From NCBI GenBank assembly GCA_004794785.1, contig SJOL01007640.1:741733-805732 (forward strand): DNA of 64,000 nt, read 5' to 3'. Positions within the stretch are counted from its first letter, which is position 1. Every line of letters begins with the position of its first letter. Source of the stretch: Opisthorchis felineus. Taxonomy: Eukaryota; Platyhelminthes; Trematoda; Opisthorchiida; Opisthorchiidae. Both the position numbers and the translations under genes were made by a program. The notes under the pieces are model-generated. The model was not told the origin of the DNA and made no database searches. It saw only the letters and a list, made by a program, of their open reading frames with translations. Below are positions 14,230 to 26,100 of this stretch, piece by piece.

Positions 14230-16539
14230 TCGGTGATGAGACATCAAAACATGGTTCAGCTAAATGGCCCTGAATGTCTACATCAAACGGTGTGCTTGCG
14301 CTTTCTGTGGGCTGAAATATCATTTCATAGAAAACTTCAGTTTCAAATAGGGAAGAACATAGTTAAAACTACAGAAAAATGGCAATTTCCCTATTGATTA
14401 CCTCCACCAAACAGGACATGTGCAGCAGCCACACCTACCATGACTGCACTCACTTTCTTTCTTTCCGGTTAACTCTTATGTTGTGCTGCGAATAATTTTT
14501 TGTGTACATAGAACATGACACGAAAAGTGAATATCCCAACTGCTGCACTAGCTGCTAAATACGCTGGTTTTTGCATGTCAGATGACTTTCAGAAAAACAT
14601 TTTGCTTCTAATATAACCAATCCGGGTTCGGCATTCAAGAAAATGTCATTTCAATTGTTCTTTCAGTTAAGTGCGTCGTTTGTGTCCGGCTGATCTAGTT
14701 TGACCACAAAACAGTCTGATCAGATTGATGCTTCTGAGAACAAACTATCATGCAAACTACCAATGGATGATGGTCCTTTCATTAATATGCACGCACTTTG
14801 CTCTTAGTTGGCTCGCAGTTTTGACGACCATCCAAATCATTCTTGAGACAGAGACTTCGGCAATGCTGCTGGCAAACCTATGGTCCTCTAACTGTTTGTG
14901 GCATAATGCAGGCAAATTAGACTTGCAAACCACCTAAAAGTACAGCTACTTAGATGTTTTACTCATGTCAGTCAGATCCGTAACGGTTAACTGCAGTGCT
15001 TTAAATCAGGGTCCATCTACTTGAAATTCCACCCCCTGTAAACTTCTCTTTGTTGAGAGAAACAGTGACAGTTCGATTGTACGTAATAATGTACGTAGTT
15101 TATAGCCTAGAAATAGTGTGGACTTGAAGGACGGGAAGCAGAGGAATAAAAATGACCAAAATCATACCAACCATGCATATGTGAACTTTCTGTATTCCTG
15201 TGTTTGGTTTTCATCTTGGACACGACATAGAACACCAAGTACTTATGGCAACCCGTTCGCCCTGCACTGGTCGATTAGTGTTAAAAAGCTCGCCAAGCAT
15301 GTTAAATGTCCAGAGTTCAAACCCCTGAATGACCAAGAATATCCACTACTAATGAAATGCTGTTGAGCGAAATTCGAATCCAGTGCTTCACTCAGTGTGG
15401 ACTCAGCAGAACAATTGGGCCAGAACAGGAGCAGGGCTGCTCAAACAAATGAGATATGAATACGGACTTTTACATTCTACAACCAAATGTGTCATTTTCC
15501 TTCGCGGCATGAACATTAGTAATATATTTGAATAGCGATGCTAAAGTACAGTAGTTTGTGTGGGACGGTTGCTCTTTTCAGCCGCGATACGCGTCACAGA
15601 CGCAATCCTATGCTGAGAACCGAAAATTGGAAGTCCCAGCTAAGAGTTCATGCAGTGCTCTCACCGGTCACGTGGATGCAACGCTAAACTCGAGTGTTTT
15701 GGCGCGTAGATTTGGCTTGGTCGTATAACCGACTACTCTTTAAAAGGGACAAAAACGAGGTCAACAGTTTGAAAGCCTAGAAAATGTCAGCCTGGTGACC
15801 ACATTTAAAGAATCCTAAATGCTGGAAGTTGGCTTCCAGCCAGGCAGGCGAAGCAAGCTTTGGTTTGCGCTGTCAGAGCCTCACCTGATTAAATTTGTGG
15901 ACCTGGAAAACAAGAAGCCAAATTAAGCAGTTGTGGTCATTTTGCCCCGCACGGTTATTTCGTGTTTAGTTTCTATGGTTTTCCTACTTGGTTTATAGGT
16001 CTTTGAAGTCACGACTTTTTGCGACACTTTTAGTTAACATATCTAAGTAAATAAATGAGTTATTTCTAGGTTTTTAAGCACCCAAATTCCGAAACAGTCA
16101 TCCAGTTGGTACAATGTAAGGATGTTGTCTACCTCGTTCTTTCCAATGGATCGTGCCTCTTAGTTTTTTCCATTGTATGTTATTTTATTTAACTCTAAGA
16201 AAACAACAGCGCTGTCATGATGACGGTGAGCATTTCTGCACAAAACGAGTTTTTTTCCAGCTGACAAAAACGGAATTCACGGACGATGGGTAGGTCATAT
16301 TTGTCAATTTGGCAGCTATTCGTAAATTCATGACTAGAGTTTCAAAGCTGCCGAAATTTACAGCAGCACATACGTTTACTCACTTCAAAAAGGTAGCCCC
16401 ACAAGATAGAGGGTGCGGTACAGTACCAGTTTCAGCACCAGTGTAGATGCAAATGATTAATAAGGGGGTGAAAATGAAGATGAAGTTGATGTTGATGACT
16501 AGGATGATGACCACGACCACCGTTCAGGTAAACTGCGAC
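14230..16539. other. Intergenic region, nothing firm
   Basis: There is no supported gene between the stop at 14229 and the RTE fragment. A weak tRNA-like block with a B-box-like GAGTTCAAACCC lies near 15285-15345; it is probably an eroded SINE or chance. Confidence 0.4.
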
Positions 16540-16850
16540 CAGCTGTAACCGTCCGCCTTCCAGGATAGGATCCCCGTGCGCTTGGCTGGAGACATTGCAA
16601 GAAATGACCGCTAATCGATGTCGGTGGAATTCGTGCTGTCAGTTGCTTTTCAGACTGTCTGACTTAGCACTTGCCCGTGTAGGCACCTCAGAATGCTTGT
16701 GTTGGGCTAGATCTAGGTCTTTCTCATCCACTGTTCTCCTTCCTTTTCAGTTTAAGGCTTTCAGTATAATCAAACAAACTTTATGATTGCACGGCAGTGA
16801 AGCATCGGTACCAAAGCTAATGATGCTTTCTCTAATGACGATGATGACTA
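16540..16850 (+). mobile_element. RTE-like non-LTR retrotransposon, 3'-end fragment
   Basis: This matches the extreme C-terminus and 3' UTR of the RTE copy ending at 58260. The coding remnant starts with RLPG, then come the shared GTAGGCACCTC, a TTTAAGGCTTTCA block, GCACGGCAGTGAAGCATC, and a GATGATG-rich tail. All upstream parts are missing, as expected from 5' truncation during target-primed reverse transcription. It lies just downstream of the CYB5D1 stop codon on the opposite strand. Confidence 0.65.
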
Positions 16851-17148
16851 TTATGAGCTTTTTTGAAGATCTCAGTTTTAACTAGTACTCATGATTGGGA
16901 GTTAGCAAGTTTCGACGAAACTTTTAGATGTTGGCAGAAAAAAATTATACAAAATGTACTTTATGTTCTTGCCGGACCTGAAAGATGTATTGGGCATACA
17001 AATACACTTTGGATACACCCTTAATTGTGAAAGTTAAATTGTGTGGGTTCGCACCATCCGGTAGGGGGTTTTCATCCAGAGGCAGATATTTCACTAGGTC
17101 GTCGCAATTCTGGCGCTACACTGTGCATGCGTGCAAACTCAGCACATG

Positions 17149-20100
17149 CTAGGCTTCAGTAAGATCATCATTGTAATACAAATGTAATTGTGGCATGAAC
17201 ATGGCTTCGATATCTTCGTTTTCCTCCTTCACACCGTTTTCTTCCAGGGTCTTGTACATGTCCAAGACAACACCGTTGTACTTCCATGTGTAGGAAGCTG
17301 CATGAGCATTAAATGGTAAATAACGCGCCAGAATGTCCACCAGGTTTTCCTCCACGCAAACCTGTTACCAAAACAAAGGAATAGGGTACATAGTAGAGAA
17401 AGAACAGGCTGTATGATTAGCCGGATTTATACCAAAATCAGTATAATAACTTGGGATGTGAGTGAAGACATCCAGAATGATTGGGTGTTTTCGGAAGTGT
17501 AGGCACGTAGAATACATGAGGCTTATTAGCACTGGTGCAGCCTTCTGCTGCCAATTTGTATATCTCTGTGCAGCGTTGATGGTTTTGTGGGACTCAAGTC
17601 GGTTTCTACATAGATTTTTTGTCGGCGCAACCAAAGGGCTGCAATGAGTACTCCGAGGTGAGCCAAACTATTCCCAAAATTCTGATTTCCAGCAGAAACC
17701 CTGAATCCTATGGGCTTTGGCATGCGATACTGTCATAAATAAACCAATATTGTTTTCATACCGGAATCGGCGTATGATCATTCCGGAGTGCTGAGTGTTA
17801 AAGAAGAAAAGTGGGTAAAAATTTAAATATCTGCAGCATTGTAGATTTTCTCCTGCAGGTGAAATCACTTCTAGTCTGTCTTGTGCCTTTCGGGAGCCAT
17901 CTTCACTGTGCATCTCCCAGAAGTGAGCAGAAGGAATTCGTCAGTCATCTGGCTCATCAATATCGCATCACTGTAACTGAAGGACAGTGACTTATTACTC
18001 CATCTCAGTACAGCCGAATTAAACTCCTAATTTGCCATTCACGTCTGGACAATGGGCGGCAGTTTCGTATTCACCTAGTAGGTCGAGAGATAGGAACTGC
18101 TGATGGCCGCTGGTAAGTTTTACATCATTTTTCCTTCATTTTGGCATTGAATAACCTATTGTTACTCTAAAATTCTCCTCACAACCCTCAAACTGTGAAT
18201 ATGTGTGTAATGTGCTTATCAGGGCAGTTGGCATTCTTTCTAAGCAATGTTACTAACCAGGGTTTGAAATTCTAACTTTCTGGTGCCATTATTATGATAA
18301 ATTATGATTGTATGGCAGTTAGGCATCACTGTTGAACACTGGTATTGTGCTGTCGTTGATGTTGATTATGACAACTTTACCATAATCTAACCGCTGGGTA
18401 AAACCGAAGTGTTTCAGAAAGGCCACCACCTTTCAGTTACATTTCACAACCTTGGAGAACTTGACAAAACAGTTGTCCACTTTGTGTTCAGCTTTGCTCT
18501 GATCGAAGGTATAGGACCCGGATGTCCACCCTAAATTCAGGTTAGTATCGTCTTTACAGGATTCTTTGGCATAGCTAGTAGCGTACAACTTTGCACTGTT
18601 CCGGTGCATACCAAGCACCTGTGCACTCCCGGTTAGCAACAGATAAGTGCGCGAACAATGTGATGGACGGAAACCTACTTAGTGCCCATAACAGGTGAAC
18701 GCACGTGATTCTAATATGATGAAAAAACCACTCTTGATCGATGGTTTCTTTATATCAGAATTAATTGTGATTACTGTTCACCAAATGACGGCAAAAGTGA
18801 CGAGCAGTTCACATGGTCCAGCAAAATGGGATGTTCATCCTGATGTATATTAACAACGCCATTTTTGGTTGGGCTAATTTGCTATTCTCGCCTCACTGTA
18901 CCTGTTAAACACTGTGAGACCATCAGAGTCAAATCACTTACATGTGCATGGCAAAGTGATGCAAATGTTTAACCGAGAGTTAGCCTCTGTTCAATGCCTC
19001 ATAGTGGCCGGGGTGAAACTTAACTTAATACCTCATAATGTGAAGGAATTTTGATTAGAGCTATGCTGTTCCACAAAAGCCTTCCATGGTCACGCAAACA
19101 CTGTTTTGCATCGGATGGTGGGCGACACTGATGATTACGGATTTAACTGAGATTTGGTCACGCTCTTTACTTAACCTCACCATTTGCAGTCTGTTACCTG
19201 CTTTTTGTGCCAGACGTCAAATAATTTTCAATTATGTCCTTTGGGGCAGTCCATGCGATCAGTTATCTGTTTCAGGATTTGAACGAGTGGGTTTTTTGTC
19301 GTTTCATCAGACAGTTTTCTTAATTTCAAGGCATCCTTACGAGACACGAACCTACTGACGTAAGCCACTGTCAAGAGCAAAAGCAGGGTCCATTGATCAG
19401 TCCAATTAAGTCACGAAGTGAACCCAAATAGATACCTACCCTCACTACTGCTTAACTGAATTGGCTGGAGTTGAGTGTTATAAACAGTAATCGGAATAGT
19501 AATTCGGAATATTCAGGTATTAGGATATCTCACTGATCACTCATTTAGTGCAGACTTCATAGCCACAGGCTTGCAAGTCAAAGTTATGAGAAACGTTTTT
19601 CATAAGCTTCACTTTGTCGCTCAAATGCACTCGAACAATCGTATCATCTTTCCATTCCGATGTATTCGAAACCGTTTTACCAAAAAAATGGGCTCACTAC
19701 TCTGGTAGATCCCAGTGCACACATATGCGGCGAGAACTCCTCAAACCAGACCAAGTCCTTCCAAGCACAGAAACTGCGAGCCAAATAATGTGAAATTCGA
19801 CTGTTTTTCTATACAACCCCTGATTAATAGAAGCAGACTCTTTGGTTTTTCGATGGAACACATTACTCATAAGTTTGCTGAAAATACTTCAGCAGACCAG
19901 GTAGGCGCAGTCCCCGGGTTTCACTCATCCTTATGTGCCACTTCAACCCAACTTGGATGCAGTTTGCGAAGTACACTCAGTTACAAATAAATTTGCTTGT
20001 AACAAAATATTCAGGAGAATCCCAACTGAACCTTTTGTTTATGATGTTCAATGATTAAATTTGCTGCACGGGAGCCACCTCATGCTTCAGTTGATGGGAT

Positions 20101-23100
20101 ATCCCAGATATCGCAGAGTATTTTCTCCGCAAATGGGTGTATTTCGTCAAATCCTTTAACCCTCGCTGTACACAGTATTCGGCTATTTTTACAGTTTCTC
20201 TTCCCCTCCATTCCGCCAAAGTGCAACTTCATGTTGGAGAACCGATGGGTAATGCACTGTAGAGTACCATTCATGGTCTTTTTCGAATAATTTGTTACGA
20301 TCAAATCTTAAGTGTTTCACATGATGAAGCATGACCCTATTCTCTTTCCATGTTGCAAAAACACTTGGAAAATCATGTTTCATGACCCTAGAAAAGCTAG
20401 AAAATATACTTGTTTGCATTAAGATAAGTCCGATCTTTACTTAAAGCCATAATTTGACAAATCAGAGCATGTCATGCAATGTAATCCGCCTAAGGATGAA
20501 ACTTTGTGTCTTAAGTGGAGGGGTTCCTTTGCAAGTCGACGCTGTTTTCCAAAAGAGTATCAATTACACAGGATTACCAAATAGTCTTACTTCTTAGTGA
20601 TCTGCTCTCGGGGGTTTGTAAACTAGCTTTAAGTTTTTGGGTTTCAGCATTTCCAAGAACAGTGTCTTGCTGTAAAAAATTCCAAAATTACAATTTGTCT
20701 GAATGTGGATAAGTTAGATGACACTTCCTTCTTTGAAGCCTAGAATGTCCGTTTGCGTTGGGTGTGGAATGAACTAAACAGTTAGTGGCTTTGGATACGC
20801 GATCTACTATGCACGAGGTGGAAGCAGAGTAGGAAGCGTTGATTTGACTATGGCAAACTCCATGTATACAACTGTTCCATGGGTTACTTGTTGCATCTTA
20901 TGAAGCGATTTCACATTTTTGGCTCAATCAGTTTGAACATAATGAGAACTGTCCCATAACTAAACGTCAAAGCTACAGACTGATGATAAAAATGTGATAA
21001 TAATGTTTGTGAAATTACAAATGCACTTCGCAATTAAAATAGAAACACTAGTACACTTACCTCAATTTCATTTTCTTTCAGCGCTAAGGTGTTAATTATG
21101 CGCACAAACCTCGTCCTTTTTGTCAGGTATCCTATCAAATATTTTTCATCTTTCCACCATGGAGTACCGAAGTCCGTTGCCCAATCGGTTGTGGGGTAAG
21201 GCGGTGGAATATGAATGAAGCGGCCATGGGGAGTATAGGGCATTAAACAGTGTGTTTGTGGGTCTACATGGTATCGGACATCGCCGGTACGTGGATCAAA
21301 CCAGTGAGATATGTCTTTTCCCGCTTCATTCAACAAAGGTCTCAAGAGAACATCCCCTGAAGATAAAGCAGAGATTTCAGAATGCATCGCACGCACTGTA
21401 CGGGTTAAACTGCAGTGACAAAGTTGGAGCAAACATTTTCTATGGATTCATGCTAACCATCGCACGAGTGATTACTTCTGACATGGGAAAATTCGTTCCG
21501 ACTGGTTGTGCGGCAAATCATGAAGTGACGATCATTACGGCTTCTAGATGTTTTTAGTGAGGCAAATTAGTTAGTAGTATGTCACTCCTAATTCGCAAAG
21601 TTCTTATCGTATCTAGATGCTTCCCAGTGGTAGGACTACTGGAAAACATTTTAGCTTGTTTGTACTGATAGCTGCAATTGCGAATATTGGATTTGAGGCG
21701 GTCTAGTTTGACCGCTGAAGTCCGAAGCAAATCACCACTCTGATCCTATAGGTTCTCAAAATGCACTTCAAGTGCTAGACTGCCATCCCTGTGATGTGGA
21801 CAGTAGAATTTTGGCCCTATCGATAAGACCTTCAATAGTGTTTCATCGAGATCCACGTCAGAACAGTTGTGTACGTACCTATCTGGATTTTGGGGGATTT
21901 GCCTCGCGGCTTCCTCTCACTCAGGGCTTTGTTTAACTTGGTTGTTTTCCTTTCGGCAATACTTTTAACGTAAGATATAAACTCCTGACGTTCATCGTCT
22001 GAATGATCCTGTAGATCCTGGCTGGTCGTTAATACTCGCTGGCTTGTGCGTTTAGGTGTATATCGCTTCGGTGAGAAACAGTCGGGTCGGATGCGATTTC
22101 TACGTAATTGCTTCTAACACATTTTTGGGTATTCACCGGGTTTGAGGCAACCCTCGAGGAATTGGATGGAGGCGGTCTTCTTTACAAGCCTGATGATGAA
22201 GCCCAACTAACCGTTGAGCTCTTTAATATTTGCATTCCCATAAGTGCCGAATACTCTAATGGTCAGAACAAAAACATAGTGACGAACATTAATGTTTTGT
22301 GGATCTCATTTTTAGGTCAGTACTGTGTTCTTGTTCTGACCATGGGAGTACTCAAGCAAGTCATAAAGTGTGTGCAACAAAAGATACAAACGAACCCTTT
22401 CTTATCCTGCAAAACGTTTTTCTTTTTTAAAACAAGAACGCACATAACCCAGGAACCCCTACGGTGCTTTAACATGACTATAGTTGTAGTCTCGGTTTTT
22501 GAATCCTCGTTTCTGGTGCAAAATCACCCGACTCGAATTTAAGTCCTGTTAGCGCTAAGCCAGATTGCATATCCTTGGCAGTGCCGAAATTTGGAACCCT
22601 CGCAGGCTGAGCAAATGTGTAGCCATTCCTCTACATTCAGCTAAGTCCGCTGTACTCACAGATTCTACAAATCACCTAAATAATTAGATCTAATTAAAGC
22701 ATTTTCCGAAATTTCTAATAGATCAACTTAAACGCACAGGTTGTTGAGTTGCTCTGCTGAGTTGTTGTCGGACAACCAAATCACGTTCACTTATCCTGAG
22801 GTGATTCAACCGCGTCTTGCGTGTGCTGGTGGATCTGTAGTAGCATGCATGGTATATTCAGGGTTGAAATCTTTACATGGCCATAGATGTGCTCCATCCA
22901 TGGGCACTCTGAAGAGCGAAATTTGAGTTCACTGCTTCTCAGTTTAATGTAGACCTACCATAGTAACATCAGGTGCAATCAAGATGGATGTATTTACAAT
23001 AATCCACCAAAGGCTTAACAAGCGGGCTAAGAACACACATGTATGTATGCATATAAATAACATACAGTCATAAAATATGAGCTCTGTATCAGACTCATAT

Positions 23101-26100
23101 TAGTAGACGAACTAGTTTAGCAGACTTTGAACACAATATCACCAGGGTATGTGGTTCTGTAAATTTTCATTAGTTTGCTTTATAAACCATAGCTCAGGAA
23201 GATTTGTGTAAATGTCTAGCCACCATACGTTATCAGGGACTAACTTTGCGGCGGTGTGACAGTCCTGTACAAAGAGGGATCAGAACATCATCATGACCGT
23301 TAGTATTTGGTAAAAAGCAAACGTGCAGATCAACTACATGCCAAAGAAGCTGAAAATTTGCCGTCAGAGGATGATCGATCCAGACCATTGTCGCACTGCA
23401 TAGGCTTGAACATCAAGACGCAGGTTGGGAGTGAAACAAAAATTCATCTAACGAAGGCGTTTTACAGTTAATGAGGAAATTTTGCTTTCTCAAACCTTTG
23501 AATTGGTCTCGTCGTACCAAGACTAAGGAGTAGCCCAGGTTTGAGATAATTGACCGTGTGATTCTCTCAGATCCTGAAGAACCCGGTTTCTCAACGTAGT
23601 GGTCAATGCCACGGAATACCCCATCAATAGTTTATTATGAGTAACTTTGTCAAAACACCTAAATTAACGGGCATCTGTACTAACGAATAAGTGGGTGGTG
23701 GCTACTTATATTTTGTGAGTAGTGGGGAAATCAAAAGCTCTTTTGATGGAGGGTGAAAGATTTCCTTAGCTCATGTGAACAGTTCCGGTGAGTAAACAGC
23801 TGATAATGGAAAATTCACTCAATTTATGTGGGCCTCAGTTAAAGAGGTCTCAAACTGATGAGCCACTGATCACCGACGACAGGAGCAGGCTTGCTTGCGA
23901 GTGAGAGAAAGTAGTTTGTTCGTGCATGAATTCACGCTAATCACACACTTGAGCGTCTATTATTTGTCCAGCGCTGTAATTTCCGAATTCAGAGGGAAGT
24001 TCACCAATAACGACTTGGTGGTTTCCAGCTGTATTTGGCTAATTATATAAATACGGCTTAATGATGGTGGGTGAGTAAATATCTACCTTTCTAGTAGAAA
24101 ATCTGTGGACATACAGACCACCAATCTCGCTTCTGCATGTCAGAGCCTCATTGCTCTTATTCGACTTCAAAAAAAATTTTCCTAGTAGAAGAATGTCATT
24201 GTTTACCGCCCGATAGAGCTGAGTGAAGAGCGCACAAAATCTTGCGGAAGATATGGTAAGACATTCATGGGGTGTGAATGATAGATCTGCACATCTTAAT
24301 TGATGCAAACCAGCCGATAGGTAGTGCAGGGTATTTAGATTTACGGCAAGTCAAACATCACTGGCGGAATCACACTCCTTCCCCAGATATTACTATTCAA
24401 CATTTCATGGGAGAATTTTTTCAACTTGTGATTCCAGTATAGATAGTACAGAACTCGAATTTTAGACCCAGCAGCATAACAAGTTGTGCATTTTATGACC
24501 GATCCTGCGGTTTTGGGCGTCACTATTGTGCATTGCAGTGTTTAGACCACTTTTCATCCATTTAGTGATTAAACCCGCCAAAATTGTGATTGCTTTTGTT
24601 ACATAAGGCCCATGTTAGTGACCGCCCTTTTGCGCCCAGTTTCGAGGCCACCCGACTCATATACGTGCAACGTAGGAACGTCACTATTGTAATCCAATAC
24701 TTCGTAATAAAGTCACAGATCGATACAACCTCGGACATCACTAGCAACATGTAATTGTGCCTGCCAGTCGCCGTGCATATTGCATCCGGTGACCCCAACT
24801 CGATCATCCCTTGGGTGGTACTTGAGAGCATCGGCCGTGTACCAGTTCATCCAAATTATAATAGAATTTCTTAATGATGGTTTTTTCACGCCGTCCAGCA
24901 CATACAAAAGACCTCGTCGGCTGTTTCCGTAAAACTTGAAAATATCCTAAAGAATGTTTTACACGAAGAAAAAGGATTCAACTGTTTATGGTCCCCCATA
25001 AAACCACCCACCTGCTGAATGTGGCGAAAGCTGGATCACGTCATACTCTGACGTCATTCGATCTGCTGGATCTATTAGACTTGAATTGGTCTGCGTAAAA
25101 TTAGTTGATCTAACCTGATTCAGACGAGATCCGAAATGAGATGTGCACACCATGATTTCACCCCAGTTTTGCGTTAAACCAACTGAATTCTATAATGTAG
25201 CTGATCTACTTCCTAAGAAAACTGGAGGAGGGACACTTTTGCATAATCTGAATAACTACCTTCTCCTTTATCCGCGCAAAGAAGGCAAACTATCGACGTT
25301 GCGAATCAACCAGAAAGAATGGTGTCTAAAGCTGGCAGAAGAAAAGATATCTACCTAAATTTTGCGTTGTGGCAAAATTTCATGCAAGATTTGATTTTGC
25401 TTACAGCAAGATCCCTCCTGACCTATGTCAGCTCTTCTGTGTGGCCCTGCTAAACTGATGTCGAGACTTGATGTAAGTTGGCCTTAGTACTCTGGGCGCA
25501 GTGTCTCACCTATATCTGCCACTAGTGCACTAGATATGATTCTGTTACGGACTTTTGGATCCATCACGACGAGAAGTGACCTTACCGCAGCACGGAAGTT
25601 TATGTGCCTCCGTGACCCACTGAGATATACTGGAGGGTGTCTGTGCAGCACTGTTAGAAGTTCTCATATCTGAAAGACCACTGGTTAGAAATCTGACCAA
25701 CACAGTCGCCTTTGAGGTTGGGACATGTGTGGCGGCTTCTTCCTAAAAATGGTAATGCACTGACATTGCCCTGCAAACAGTGGTGCCTTGAGGTCAGACT
25801 TTTGAGCCAAAGTCGGGGACCGTAATCATCTTCTTGTTTACGTCTTGGCGCCATGGCAGTGTCCCGGTCCTTATACAGCCAAGATTCCTGCAACCAGCAA
25901 TCCTGTCATGCATATCCGCCTTTGCATGGTGCCACCAGACAAGTCGCCTTACTTTCTGAATACATGCTGGCGCGTAGGCGAAAACAGGCCACTGATGGCG
26001 CCTCATTTCTTCCTATTTCACATACTCCATCTCTCTTCCCCATACTTCATTAGCAAGTCTCCCTTATTAGGGCAATTTGTTGAGACAGACGATTTAAAGC

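Noticed and set aside
21879..22113. Minus-strand Lys/Arg-rich frame read as a host exon with a GTACGT donor inside CYB5D1 intron 1
   Set aside because: The sequence just downstream continues, after a frameshift, into a typical Penelope-like pre-RT block, so this is retroelement ORF and the apparent donor is coincidental.
22108..22542. Plus-strand frame containing [19 protein letters not shown]
   Set aside because: Only the first 50 codons look protein-like and no usable donor or homologous family was found.
23850..23890. CTGATGAG near 23857 as another hammerhead core
   Set aside because: No GAAA follows at stem II distance and no flanking stems are visible.
24713..24907. Minus-strand frame with [10 protein letters not shown] and WMNW considered as a PR/SET-like domain
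   Set aside because: A different frame at the same place joins in phase to the splice-bordered exon at 25012-25090; the PR/SET resemblance was too weak.
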